A DNA stretch of 64,000 nt from Sphingomonas taxi (GCA_003240625.1 QFMX01000005.1:186001-250000); one strand, 5' to 3'. Shown: positions 51,076 through 59,246, counted from the stretch's first letter. Made by a program: numbers and translations. Notes: generated from the letters alone by a model not told the origin.

Positions 51076-52347
51076 GTGGCGCGCACCGTCGTCATCGGCG
51101 GCGGTGCGGCCGGGATCGCTGCGGCGAGAACGCTGCACGACGCAGGACATGATGTTCTGCTTGTCGAGGCGAGCGGCCGATTGGGCGGCAGGGCCAAGAG
51201 CCTACCCCTAGCATCCTTGTTCCCCCGCGAAGGCGGGGGCCCAGACTGGAACCCCGCCTTCGCGGGGGAACATGTCGACGCTGGTTGCGGCTGGCTACAC
51301 TCCGCCCAGCGCAATCCTTGGACGTCGATAGCAGAGGCTACCGGCTTCACTATCGACAGCTCCGACGCAAACTGGCGTACCCAGTGGCGCGATCTCGGCT
51401 TCCCGTCAGACGATCAGGCCGCCGCCTCCATAGCATATCAGGACTGGAACGAGCGTGCGCTCGCAGCGCTCGACGGCCCCGACCGTCCGCTCTCCGATTT
51501 CATCGAAGCCAACGACTCTTGGCGCCCGAAGATCGACGCGATCTCGGGCTACGCCAACGGCGCCAACCTCAGCCAGGTCTCGCTCCACGATTGGGCGGCG
51601 TACGAAGAGGCCTCCACTGACGACAACTGGACCGTGAAGGAAGGCTACGGCACGCTGGTCGCCAGCCACGCTGCCGGCCTGAACATCGGCCTTTCGACAC
51701 CGGTAACCCGCATCGATCATAGCGGCCGCGTCCTCAAGCTCGACACCCCCGCCGGCACGATCGAAGCCAACCACGTCATCGTCTGCGTCCCGACAACCGT
51801 CCTCGCCAAATCGCAGCTCGTGTTAAACCCGCCGCTTCCCGACAAGCATGCCGCCGCAGCCGACCTCCCGCTCGGGCTCGCGGACAAGGTGTTCCTCCAT
51901 GTCGACCGCCCCGAATGGCCGACCAACGCGCATCTGGTCGGCAATCCCTACAGCGCCTGCACTGCCAGCCACCGGCTGTCGCCGTTCGGCTGGCCGATCG
52001 TCGAGAGCTTCTTCGGCGGCGACTGTGCGGAAATGCTGGAGGACGGCGATGCGGCACAATTCGCGATCGACGAGCTCGTCGGGTTGCTCGGCAGCGACTG
52101 GCGCAAGCGCTTCACGCCGCTGGCCGCGACCCGCTGGCGTCACGAACGCTATATCGGCGGCAGCTACAGCCACGCGCGCGTTGGTCGGGCCGGGCAACGC
52201 ACCCTCCTCGCCGCCTCGGTTGACGGCCGCATCCACTTCGCCGGCGAGGCGTGCCACCCGTTCGATTTCTCGACTGCGCACGGCGCCTATGCAACCGGCG
52301 TCACGGCGGCCCGCGCAGTCATTGGCGTGTCCGTAACGATCGCATAA
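51076..52347 (+). CDS. FAD-dependent amine oxidase with in-frame palindromic-repeat insertion
   Basis: A 423-aa flavoprotein that starts at GTG 51076, one base after the rpoH stop. The FAD dinucleotide motif VVIGGGAAGIAAARTL is near residues 5-20; SGRLGGRAK closes the first Rossmann part. The next residues, SLFPREGGGPDWNPAFAGE (about 47-65), are encoded by a palindromic repeat (51217-51271). The normal family sequence resumes with VDAGCGWLHSAQRNPW. The C-terminus has the FAD-binding RIHFAGEACHPFDFSTAHGA. Substrate unknown. The insertion is in frame and lies in a surface-type loop position before the conserved GCGWLH strand. Confidence 0.9.
   Translation: MARTVVIGGGAAGIAAARTLHDAGHDVLLVEASGRLGGRAKSLPLASLFPREGGGPDWNPAFAGEHVDAGCGWLHSAQRNPWTSIAEATGFTIDSSDANWRTQWRDLGFPSDDQAAASIAYQDWNERALAALDGPDRPLSDFIEANDSWRPKIDAISGYANGANLSQVSLHDWAAYEEASTDDNWTVKEGYGTLVASHAAGLNIGLSTPVTRIDHSGRVLKLDTPAGTIEANHVIVCVPTTVLAKSQLVLNPPLPDKHAAAADLPLGLADKVFLHVDRPEWPTNAHLVGNPYSACTASHRLSPFGWPIVESFFGGDCAEMLEDGDAAQFAIDELVGLLGSDWRKRFTPLAATRWRHERYIGGSYSHARVGRAGQRTLLAASVDGRIHFAGEACHPFDFSTAHGAYATGVTAARAVIGVSVTIA
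51217..51271. repeat. Palindromic repeat, family G, inside an open reading frame
   Basis: TTCCCCCGCGAAGGCGGGGG and CCCCGCCTTCGCGGGGGAA are reverse complements around CCCAGACTGGAA. The plus-strand reading gives FPREGGGPDWNPAFAGE inside the amine oxidase with no frameshift or stop. Related intergenic elements are at 30049-30139 and 11494-11570. Confidence 0.88.
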
Positions 52348-52356
52348 GGAACGCCG

Positions 52357-53028
52357 ATGGGCTTCCTCCGCATCTTCGCCAAGATCGTCTTCCTGTTCGT
52401 GCTGGTCACGGTCGCTTGGGTCGGGCTGTACCGGTTCGTGCCGGTGCCGTTCACGTGGACCATGATGGGCGACCTGATGGCGGGGCACACCATCACCAAG
52501 GACTGGATGCCACTGTCTGAGATGGACCCGGACATGGCGCGCGCGGCGATCGCCGGCGAGGATTCGCGGTTCTGCTCGCACCACGGCTTCGACTTCAAGG
52601 CGATCGCGGGGGCGGCGGCGCGCAATGCGCAGGGCGGGCGCATCCGCGGCGGCTCGACGATCAGCCAGCAAACGGCGAAGAACGCGTTCCTGTTCCAGGG
52701 CGGCGGCTATGTGCGGAAGGCTTTCGAGGCCTATTTCACCGTGCTGATCGAGGCGCTGTGGCCGAAGCGGCGGATCATGGAGGTGTATCTCAACATCGCC
52801 GAGACGGGGATCGGGACGTATGGCGCGAACGCTGGGGCGATCCGGTATTTCAATCACGACGCTTCGAAACTGTCGCCGACCGAGGCGGGGCGGATCGCGG
52901 CGGTGTTGCCGCTGCCGAAGAAACGCGCGGCGATCGATCCGCATGGGTTCGTGCGGCGCCACGGGAACACGCTGTCGCGTCGGGTTTCTGTTGTGCGGAA
53001 CGACGGACTGGATAGCTGCTTGCGGTGA
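52357..53028 (+). CDS. mtgA: Monofunctional biosynthetic peptidoglycan transglycosylase
   Basis: A 223-aa GT51 enzyme that polymerises lipid II into glycan strands at the inner membrane. One N-terminal membrane helix (residues 8-27) is followed by the catalytic Glu68 in AGEDSRFCSHHGFD. Further motifs are GGSTISQQTAKNAFL, KRRIMEVYLNIAE and GAIRYFNHDASKLSPTEAGR. No transpeptidase domain is present. Start at 52357 (MGFLRIFAKIVFLFVLV). Confidence 0.95.
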   Translation: MGFLRIFAKIVFLFVLVTVAWVGLYRFVPVPFTWTMMGDLMAGHTITKDWMPLSEMDPDMARAAIAGEDSRFCSHHGFDFKAIAGAAARNAQGGRIRGGSTISQQTAKNAFLFQGGGYVRKAFEAYFTVLIEALWPKRRIMEVYLNIAETGIGTYGANAGAIRYFNHDASKLSPTEAGRIAAVLPLPKKRAAIDPHGFVRRHGNTLSRRVSVVRNDGLDSCLR

Positions 53029-53048
53029 AGGCGGTCACCAAATGGCGC

Positions 53049-53152
53049 CCACCCCGGCGAAGGCCGGGGCCCAATTGGAAAGGCTTCCGTAACTAAGCGC
53101 TGCGCTTGGTTCAGTAGCGTCCCCCAATTGGGCCCCGGCCTTCGCCGGGATG
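53049..53152. repeat. Dispersed palindromic repeat, family C
   Basis: CCACCCCGGCGAAGGCCGGG pairs with CCCCGGCCTTCGCCGGGATG; the CCCAATTGG boundary is shared with the copies at 1003-1106 and 11357-11460. It lies between the convergent mtgA and the small membrane protein gene. Confidence 0.85.
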
Positions 53153-53176
53153 ACGTATGTACAACCGTCGGGAACG

Positions 53177-53419
53177 TTACTGCGTCGACTTCTCGACCGC
53201 GTCGCCGGCCTTGTCGGCGGCACTGCCGACGCTCTTCGCCGCCGACGTGATCGCGGCGTCCTTGCTGTTCTGCGCGCCTTGGCGGCTGAACAGGTAATAG
53301 CCGCCGATCAACACCGCGATCAGCAAGACGATGCCGATCAGCATGCCACTGCCGCCGCTACGGCGTTCGATGATCGTGGTGTGGGTGGTCGGCGTTCCGA
53401 CGATGCGCTCTTCGGCCAT
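53177..53419 (-). CDS. Small single-pass membrane protein
   Basis: An 80-aa protein, MAEERIVGTPTTHTTIIERR onward, with one membrane helix (GMLIGIVLLIAVLIGGYYLF, residues 25-44). A C-terminal Ala/Lys-rich helix follows (AAITSAAKSVGSAADKAGDA), typical of small stress or lipid-binding membrane proteins. Function unknown. A separate minus-strand gene upstream of it is ybaB, 83 bp away. Confidence 0.8.
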   Translation of the reverse strand: MAEERIVGTPTTHTTIIERRSGGSGMLIGIVLLIAVLIGGYYLFSRQGAQNSKDAAITSAAKSVGSAADKAGDAVEKSTQ

Positions 53420-53502
53420 TTCACTCTCCCTGATTACTGAAAGAGCGCAACGCCGGCCGAAGATCGATTGTTCCCGCGTCGAAACGACCTGACCGAGGTG
53501 CT

Positions 53503-53826
53503 TTAGAACGGCAGCTTGAAGCCCGGTGGCAGCTGCAACCCACTAGTCATCTTCGACATTTCGCTGCCCGACACCGCATCGGCCTTCGCGCGCGCGTCGT
53601 TGAACGCTGCCGTCAGCAGGTCTTCGAGCATCTGCTTCTCGCTCACCTGCATCAGCGAATCGTCGATCGCGATGTTGATGATGCGGCCCTTGGCGGAGGC
53701 CTTCACCTTGACCAGACCGCCACCGGATGCGCCCTCGACCTCGATCGTGTCGAGATTGGCCTGCGCCTTTTCCAGTTCGCTCTGGACGTTCTGCGCCATG
53801 GCGAGGATTTCATCGATATTCTTCAT
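53503..53826 (-). CDS. ybaB: YbaB/EbfC-family nucleoid-associated protein
   Basis: A 107-aa DNA-binding protein. The start at 53826 (MKNIDEILAMAQNVQSELEK) overlaps the dnaX stop by 4 bp. It has the family's long N-terminal helix, the GGGLVKVKASAKGRI strand and the C-terminal ASGSEMSKMTSGLQLPPGFK-type tail. Family members form dimers with tweezer shape and influence DNA compaction or repair. The dnaX-ybaB-recR order is common in bacteria; recR is not in this window. Confidence 0.94.
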   Translation of the reverse strand: MKNIDEILAMAQNVQSELEKAQANLDTIEVEGASGGGLVKVKASAKGRIINIAIDDSLMQVSEKQMLEDLLTAAFNDARAKADAVSGSEMSKMTSGLQLPPGFKLPF

Positions 53827-55520
53827 GCGTTGCTCCTTTGACCGGGCCACGATTCGAGCTGGGCGTCCGGAAACGCTGCCACCGCGGCCTTCATGATGGG
53901 GGATTCGAGAATGGCTTGCCGTACCGCCGCATCGGCGGCGTCCTGCGCCTCGCGCAGTGTCGGCTCGCCGGGGGCGTCGACGATCGAGACCTTCCACGCG
54001 GTCCGCGTCACCGTCTTCAACAGCGTGTTGAGTTCGGCAAGCGTGTCGGCCGAGACCGGGCGGCTGCCGCTGAGCGCGAATTCGGGCGGCGCATAGCTTA
54101 CGACGCGCGCACCATGACGTAGGCGCGCAGCGATCGCGAGCCCGCCCGATTGGTCGAGCAGATCGACCAGCGCCTCGAACGTCGGCGGCAGGATCGGCCC
54201 GGTCGCCACAGGTTCAGGCGCCTTCGCAGCGGATGCCGCGTTCCAGGGCGGCGCTTCGCCGGACGAGGGCGCAGATGGTGGCGGCGGTGACGACGCTGGT
54301 GCGGCCGCAGGAGTGCTGCCGCTGGCGATCTGCCGCGCCAACTCGCCGGGATCGGGCAGCGTCGACGCGTAGATCGCGCGCAGCAGCGCCATCTCCGCCG
54401 CCTCGATCGGGAGCGCCGCCTTGGCCACCTCGTCATGACCCTTGAGGAACAGCTGCCACAGACGGTGGAGCGCGGGATAGCCAAGCGATGCCGCCCATTC
54501 CTCACGTGCCGCACGCTCTTCCATCGGCTGCGCGGCATCCGGAGGCGTGCCGACCTTCGTCAGCGTGATGCCGTGGACGGTTTCGAGCAGCGAGCGGAGC
54601 ACCGACAGCGGGTCGACGCCGTAATCATATTGCCGACGCATCGAGGCGAGCGCCCCTGCCCCGTCACCGGCGAGGATCAGCGTGAGCAGATCGCGCACCG
54701 CGCCGCGGATCGACAGCCCGAGCATCTGGCGCACCGCATCCGCCGTCACGCCGCCACCTTCGAGCCCGGCATGCGCGATCGCCTGGTCGAGGATCGACAG
54801 GCCGTCGCGCGCGGAGCCTTCCGCGGCGCGGGCGATCAGCATCAGCGCTTCGGGATCGGCGACGACGCCCTCTTCGGTCGAAACCCAGGCGAAGTGCTTG
54901 GCGAGCTGTTCGGCGGAGATGCGGCGGAGGTCGAACCGCTGGCAGCGCGACAGGACCGTCACCGGCACCTTGTTCACTTCGGTCGTCGCGAACAGGAATT
55001 TCACATGGGGCGGCGGTTCCTCCAGCGTCTTCAGCAACGCGTTGAACGCGTTCTTCGACAGCATGTGGACTTCGTCGATGATGTAGATCTTGAAGCGCGC
55101 GGTGACCGCCGAATAGCGCGACGCGTCGATGATCTCGCGGACGTCGTCGACGCCGGTGTGGCTGGCGGCGTCCATCTCGATCACGTCGATATGGCGGCCC
55201 TCGGCGATCGCGCGGCACGGCTCGCAGACGCCGCAGGGGTCGATCGTCGGGCCGCCGTCACCGTCCGGGCCGATGCAGTTTAGGGCCTTGGCGATGAGGC
55301 GTGCGGTCGAGGTCTTGCCGACGCCGCGGACGCCGGTCATCAGGAACGCGTGCGCGAGCCGGTCGCGCCTGATCGCGTTGCCGAGCGTCTGGACCATCGC
55401 ATCCTGGCCGATCAGCTCCGAAAAGGTCTGCGGACGGTATTTGCGGGCCAGCACGCGATAGGCGGTGTCTGGCGCTTTGGCCGGCTGCGGGGGTTCGCCC
55501 AGGTCGAAGGAATCTGACAT
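53823..55520 (-). CDS. dnaX: DNA polymerase III subunits gamma and tau
   Basis: A 565-aa clamp-loader ATPase. Walker A GVRGVGKT is at residues 63-70; the zinc-binding Cys cluster around CIGPDG and CGVCEPC follows; Walker B IYIIDEVHMLS and sensor SRCQRFDLRR come next. A Pro/Ala/Ser-rich segment (about 400-440) links to a tau-like C-terminal domain (470-565). Length fits a tau form. The ybaB gene overlaps its end by 4 bp. Confidence 0.96.
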   Translation of the reverse strand: MSDSFDLGEPPQPAKAPDTAYRVLARKYRPQTFSELIGQDAMVQTLGNAIRRDRLAHAFLMTGVRGVGKTSTARLIAKALNCIGPDGDGGPTIDPCGVCEPCRAIAEGRHIDVIEMDAASHTGVDDVREIIDASRYSAVTARFKIYIIDEVHMLSKNAFNALLKTLEEPPPHVKFLFATTEVNKVPVTVLSRCQRFDLRRISAEQLAKHFAWVSTEEGVVADPEALMLIARAAEGSARDGLSILDQAIAHAGLEGGGVTADAVRQMLGLSIRGAVRDLLTLILAGDGAGALASMRRQYDYGVDPLSVLRSLLETVHGITLTKVGTPPDAAQPMEERAAREEWAASLGYPALHRLWQLFLKGHDEVAKAALPIEAAEMALLRAIYASTLPDPGELARQIASGSTPAAAPASSPPPPSAPSSGEAPPWNAASAAKAPEPVATGPILPPTFEALVDLLDQSGGLAIAARLRHGARVVSYAPPEFALSGSRPVSADTLAELNTLLKTVTRTAWKVSIVDAPGEPTLREAQDAADAAVRQAILESPIMKAAVAAFPDAQLESWPGQRSNA

Positions 55521-55715
55521 TGCGGTCGATATAGGCGGTTTGGGGGGCGGTGTCGAAGGGCTAGCGAACCCTTTCTGTTCCCACGCGGACGCAGAGGTCT
55601 AGGGTTAGGGCTGCTATCGGTTTTTTAAGAGTGAGAAGTGCGCTGCGGCTTAACCGCATCGTCAGACGGCGCTTTGCGCCGCTGGCCGCGCTCACGTTTG
55701 CTTGCAAACGTTCGC

Positions 55716-55809
55716 GGTGGGAGCCGGGACGACCCGTGGCTTAGTCGTTGTGGCTGCTTCCTTCCGGATCTGACCAAGTTGGCGACGACCACGTCCGCCC
55801 GACTCCCGC
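55716..55809 (-). ncRNA. ffs: Signal recognition particle RNA, small (4.5S) type
   Basis: On the minus strand the conserved SRP core GGTCAGATCCGGAAGGAAGC, extended by AGCC, is present; it is the Ffh-binding apical loop. The ends GGGAGTCGGGCGGACG and CGTCCCGGCTCCC pair to close a long hairpin of about 94 nt. It is transcribed in the same direction as dnaX and upstream of it. The hairpin ACGTTTGC-TT-GCAAACGT (55694-55711) right after the RNA 3' end may mark termination, although no T-run is seen on that strand. Ends may be off by a few bases. Confidence 0.95.
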
Positions 55810-55866
55810 GGCGCATATGGCGGGGTCGGGCGGGATGATCAAGCCGCTTTAGGAGCGGGCTCGGTC

Positions 55867-56106
55867 TTAGCGGCGAACGCGGACCGTGCGGCAGACGCGC
55901 TGACGATGATGGTTGCGGTAGACGTTGCGGCAGACCTGGCGCGTACGCACGGCATGACGACGATAGCCCGGGCGGTTGCCGTTGTGACGCACGACGGTGC
56001 GCTCATGGACGACGGTGCGCTGCGCCGAGGCTTCGGCAGCGATGCCGACCGGGGCGAGGCCGGTGAGTGCGACGAGACCGGCGGCGGCGAGGGTGAACAA
56101 TTTCAT
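55867..56106 (-). CDS. Small secreted Arg-rich protein
   Basis: A 79-aa protein with a signal peptide (MKLFTLAAAGLVALTGLAPV, cleavage near EASAQ, residue 29). The mature 50 residues are dominated by Arg, His and Val (for example TVVHERTVVRHNGNR) with two Cys (RQVCRNVY, RVCRTV), giving a high positive charge. It resembles the next gene upstream. The function is unknown; binding to nucleic acid, lipopolysaccharide or peptidoglycan is possible. Confidence 0.8.
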   Translation of the reverse strand: MKLFTLAAAGLVALTGLAPVGIAAEASAQRTVVHERTVVRHNGNRPGYRRHAVRTRQVCRNVYRNHHRQRVCRTVRVRR

Positions 56107-56214
56107 TATAATCTCCTACTGGGTCCGAACTCTGCTGAGTCCTGCAACCTATGTTAATAAACCAGGCTCGATCGTTACGGTTCCGTATCAGACCCAGAAT
56201 TAAGTACGTCGGAT

Positions 56215-56529
56215 TCAGCGGCGGAAGCAGCGACGAACCGGCCCATAATAGCCACGCTCGATCCGGCATACGACGCGCGAGCGGCCGTAACCGCGCGGTC
56301 CGCGATAGCCATAGCCCCCGCCACGATAGCCGCCGCGGTAGCCGCGATAGCCGTGACGCGGGCCATCCCAGCCACGACGGCCGTGCCAGCCGCGGTTGCC
56401 GCGCGGCCCATGCCAGCCGGGGCCGCCGCGCGGGCCATCCCATCCGTAACGCTGTGCGTCGGCCGGGGCTGCGGCAAAGACGGTTCCCGCGGCTAGGGCG
56501 CCAGCGGCGAACATTGCGATGATCTTCAT
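56215..56529 (-). CDS. Small secreted Gly/Arg-rich protein
   Basis: A 104-aa protein starting at 56529 with a signal peptide (MKIIAMFAAGALAAGTVFAA, cleavage near ADAQ, residue 26). The mature part is a low-complexity run of Gly, Arg, Tyr and Trp (for example GWDGPRGGPGWHGPRG), ending in VVCRIERGYYGPVRRCFRR with one Cys pair. A 109-bp gap separates it from the Arg-rich gene at 55867-56106, and both share the exported, basic character and a C-terminal Cys pair. Function unknown. Confidence 0.8.
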   Translation of the reverse strand: MKIIAMFAAGALAAGTVFAAAPADAQRYGWDGPRGGPGWHGPRGNRGWHGRRGWDGPRHGYRGYRGGYRGGGYGYRGPRGYGRSRVVCRIERGYYGPVRRCFRR

Positions 56530-56653
56530 GTCCGGTACTCCTCTCAAGATCTCGTACATTGAGGCGATGAGGGGATAATCCGCTTCCGGCCGTGCACGTT
56601 CCATGAACCGGCCGTTGTCTTCCTGTAAGCTTTACTGACCTAGTAAGGCTGGC

Positions 56654-56965
56654 TTAACCGGGGATCCGCACGGTCAATCCGTCGAGCGCGTCGGTCAGGC
56701 GGATCTGGCAGGCGAGGCGACTGGTGCGCGTCGCATGGGGCGCGAGGTCGAGCATGTCCTCCTCGTCCTCGCTCGCGGGCGGCAGGCGCGGGAAGTCGGC
56801 GGGATCGACGACGACGTGGCATGTCGCGCAGGACAGCTGGCCTTCGCAGGTGCCTTCGAGTGGCTGGTTATGTGCCTGTGCGGCATCGAGCAGGCGGTCG
56901 CCGGGGCTTGCGGCGGCGATGGTCGCGGTGCCGTCTCGGGCGATGAAGCGGACGATCATGGCCAT
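56654..56965 (-). CDS. [2Fe-2S] ferredoxin (adrenodoxin type)
   Basis: A 103-aa ferredoxin. The cluster ligands are Cys40, Cys46, Cys49 (CEGQLSCATC) and Cys86 (SRLACQIRL). Acidic patches around EDEEDMLDL fit interaction with redox partners. The second ATG at 56959 overlaps the cysteine desulfurase stop by 4 bp and may be the real start. It is last in a unit with two cysteine desulfurases, which suggests a role in iron-sulfur cluster assembly or repair. Confidence 0.92.
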   Translation of the reverse strand: MAMIVRFIARDGTATIAAASPGDRLLDAAQAHNQPLEGTCEGQLSCATCHVVVDPADFPRLPPASEDEEDMLDLAPHATRTSRLACQIRLTDALDGLTVRIPG

Positions 56966-58218
56966 TGCGCCTCGGCTGCGGCGACGATCGCATCGATGGC
57001 GTCGCGGAGTTCCGTTTCATTGGTGTAGCGGCCGAAGCCTAGGCGGATGCTGGAACGTGCCTGTGGTTCGGTGAGGCCGATCGCGCGGAGGACGTGGCTG
57101 GAGCGACCGGAGCCGCTGGCGCAGGCGGAACCGGCGGAGAAGGCGATGTCGCGGAGGTCGGACATCAGGCGATTTACGTCGAGGCCTTCGCGGCGAATGT
57201 TGAGATTGCCGAGATAGCGGGGGACGGTGGCGCCGTTGATCGCCCAGTCGGGGCCGAGGCGGTCGAGCGCGAGCGACCAGAGGCGGTCGATATGGGATGC
57301 GTCCTGGTCCTTGCGGTCGGCCATGAGTTGCGCGGCGACGCCGAAGCCGACGCAGAGTGCGGGTGAGAGTGTGCCGGAGCGGCCGGGGGCTTCCTGTCCG
57401 CCGCCGTGCATTAGGGGGGCAAGGTCGATGCCGTCTCGAATCCAGAGTGCGCCGATGCCCTTGGGGCCGTGGATCTTGTGTGCCGAGATGGCGATCAGGT
57501 CGACGGTGTCTGGGATCGGGATGCGGCCATAGCCCTGGACCGCGTCGCAGAGCATGAGCGCGCCGGCTTGGTGGGCGGCGTCGGCGAGTGCGGCGATCGG
57601 CTGGATGACGCCGATCTCGTTGTTGACGAGCATCGTGGCGACGAGGCCGGTTCCTGGGGGGATCGCGGCGCGGGATGTGTCGGGGTCGAGTGGCGTCGAT
57701 CGACTTTCGACTTCCCCCCTCCCTGGCAGGGAGGGGCTGGGGGTGGGTTGGCCAGCTTTTGCCGCCGACGTTCGATCATACGGAAGCCGACCCACCCCCG
57801 ACCCCTCCCTTCCAGGGAGGGAGGAAGAGTCGTGCTGACTGCCGACACCTTGAATGTCGCTCCCGCCTAGGCCGCCTGCGCCGACTGGGAAGATCGTGAC
57901 CTGGCGCCCCCTCGCCGCCTCCGCCGCGACGGTGTCGAGTACCGCCGCATGTTCGGTCGCGAGCGTCACGATCGGACCGGTCGTGCCCTTGATCGCCCAG
58001 TTGAGCGCCTCGGTTGCACCGCTGGTGAAGGCGATGCGGCCGCCGGGGGGGAGCATTGCGGCTATCTGGTTGCGCGCGACTTCGATGGCGGCCTTCGCGC
58101 GGCGGCCTTCGCGGTGGGGGGAATGCGGGTTGGCGTGTTGCGATTCGAGCCAGGGGAGCATCGCGGCGAGCGCTTCGGGCGCGAGAGGGGTGGTCGCCTG
58201 GTAGTCGAGGTACGTCAT
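56956..58218 (-). CDS. Cysteine desulfurase carrying an in-frame palindromic-repeat insertion
   Basis: A 420-aa PLP enzyme of the NifS/IscS type that releases sulfur from cysteine for cofactors. Landmarks are YLDYQATTPLAPEAL, FTSGATEALNWAI, the His near 90, NNEIGVIQP, the PLP-bound Lys248 in SAHKIHGPKGIGAL and the active Cys366 in SAGSACASGS. About 40 residues (130-172), with SSLPGREGSGVGRLPY and TPSPSLPGRGEVES, are not part of the family; they are the translation of a palindromic repeat (57713-57830). The reading frame is intact, all catalytic residues are present, and the insertion falls before the NNEIGVI strand. It overlaps both neighbours by 4 bp. Confidence 0.93.
   Translation of the reverse strand: MTYLDYQATTPLAPEALAAMLPWLESQHANPHSPHREGRRAKAAIEVARNQIAAMLPPGGRIAFTSGATEALNWAIKGTTGPIVTLATEHAAVLDTVAAEAARGRQVTIFPVGAGGLGGSDIQGVGSQHDSSSLPGREGSGVGRLPYDRTSAAKAGQPTPSPSLPGRGEVESRSTPLDPDTSRAAIPPGTGLVATMLVNNEIGVIQPIAALADAAHQAGALMLCDAVQGYGRIPIPDTVDLIAISAHKIHGPKGIGALWIRDGIDLAPLMHGGGQEAPGRSGTLSPALCVGFGVAAQLMADRKDQDASHIDRLWSLALDRLGPDWAINGATVPRYLGNLNIRREGLDVNRLMSDLRDIAFSAGSACASGSGRSSHVLRAIGLTEPQARSSIRLGFGRYTNETELRDAIDAIVAAAEAQWP
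57713..57830. repeat. Palindromic repeat, family A, inside a cysteine desulfurase gene
   Basis: CCCCTCCCTGGCAGGGAGGG pairs with CCCTCCCTTCCAGGGAGGG, with inner arms GGGTGGGTTGG / CCGACCCACCCC, the same layout as the intergenic copies at 5724, 33254, 40731 and 48612. The coding frame passes through it without a stop. The minus-strand peptide PGREGSGVGR...PTPSPSLPGRG also appears in the non-coding copy at 33254-33362, read in the same orientation. Confidence 0.9.
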
Positions 58219-59246
58219 GCGGCCCGCCTTATGTCGGTGGCGATGCGCGTCCAGGCGTCGGCGAACTTCGCGACGTCGTCGGGCGTAGTGGTCCAGCCGA
58301 AGCTGACGCGGACGACTTCGGCGGCGGCTTCGGGGGAATAACCCATCGCCGCGAGGACGTGGCTCGGGCGCATGCTGCCTGACGAGCAGGCGCTGCCCGC
58401 CGAGACTGCGAAGCCGGCCATGTCGAGGCGGATCAACTGTGCCGCCGAGCTTACGCCGGGCATGCGGTAGGAAGCGATCGTCGGGATGCGGGCGGTGTGG
58501 TGGGCGACGATCTCGCCACCGCCCGCAAGTATGGCTGCGTCGAGTTTGGCGCGGAGATCGGCCATTTCCGCGAACCAGTCGCGGGGTGCTTCGAGCGCGG
58601 CGGCGAACCCCAGCGCGCCGGGGAGGTTCTCGGTACCGCCGCGATAGCCGCGCTCCTGCCCGCCGGTCGGGTCGAGCAGGCCGAGATCGCGGACCAGCAG
58701 CGCGCCTATGCCGGGGGGGCCACCAAGCTTGTGCGCGGAGACGATGATGAGGTCGGCGTCGGGGAGCGGGAGCTTGCCGGCGGTCTGCGAGCAGTCGGCG
58801 ATCCAGAGGCCGGTGGGGCGATCCTGTAATACGCCGGTTTCGCTGTTGGCGGATTGGAGCGCGATCGCCTGCGTGGTCTGGCTGGGAGCGACGATTCCGC
58901 GGTCGTCGACGTTCAGCGTTATCGAGTGTTCGGCCGCCCGGAGCACCGCATCATGTTCCACCGCGGCCACGCCGAGGCCGGGCCGTCCTCTCAACGCCAG
59001 CGCTGCGGACTCGCTCGCGCCGCTCGTCAGGATCACGTGATGCGGCCAGTCGAGCGCTTTAGCGATCCGCTTCCGCGCATCCTCCAGCGCAGCGCGCGCC
59101 GCGCGCCCCTCGGCATGCGGCGAGGACGGGTTCGACCATCGTGCCATGCCCTCAATCACTGCAGCCATAGCCTCGGGCCAGATCGGCGTGGTCGCGGCGT
59201 GATCCAGGTAGATACGGGGCTCGTTACGGGACAGGGTCGGTTCCAA
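58215..59246 (-). CDS. Cysteine desulfurase, second copy
   Basis: A 343-aa PLP enzyme of the same family as its neighbour, but without any insertion. Motifs are YLDHAATTPIWPEAM, LTSGASESAALAL, the PLP Lys173 in SAHKLGGPPGIGAL and the active Cys287 in SAGSACSSGSMR. It starts with TTG at 59246, as no ATG is available upstream of the conserved N-terminus. The stop overlaps the next desulfurase start (ATGA), so the two may be a tandem duplication or a functional pair. Confidence 0.92.
   Translation of the reverse strand: MEPTLSRNEPRIYLDHAATTPIWPEAMAAVIEGMARWSNPSSPHAEGRAARAALEDARKRIAKALDWPHHVILTSGASESAALALRGRPGLGVAAVEHDAVLRAAEHSITLNVDDRGIVAPSQTTQAIALQSANSETGVLQDRPTGLWIADCSQTAGKLPLPDADLIIVSAHKLGGPPGIGALLVRDLGLLDPTGGQERGYRGGTENLPGALGFAAALEAPRDWFAEMADLRAKLDAAILAGGGEIVAHHTARIPTIASYRMPGVSSAAQLIRLDMAGFAVSAGSACSSGSMRPSHVLAAMGYSPEAAAEVVRVSFGWTTTPDDVAKFADAWTRIATDIRRAA

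Noticed and set aside
55621..55711. A classic intrinsic terminator downstream of the SRP RNA gene.
   Set aside because: Hairpins such as ACGTTTGC-TT-GCAAACGT and GGCGC-TTT-GCGCC exist, but the T-run at 55621 is on the plus strand while the RNA is on the minus strand, so it would be an A-run there.
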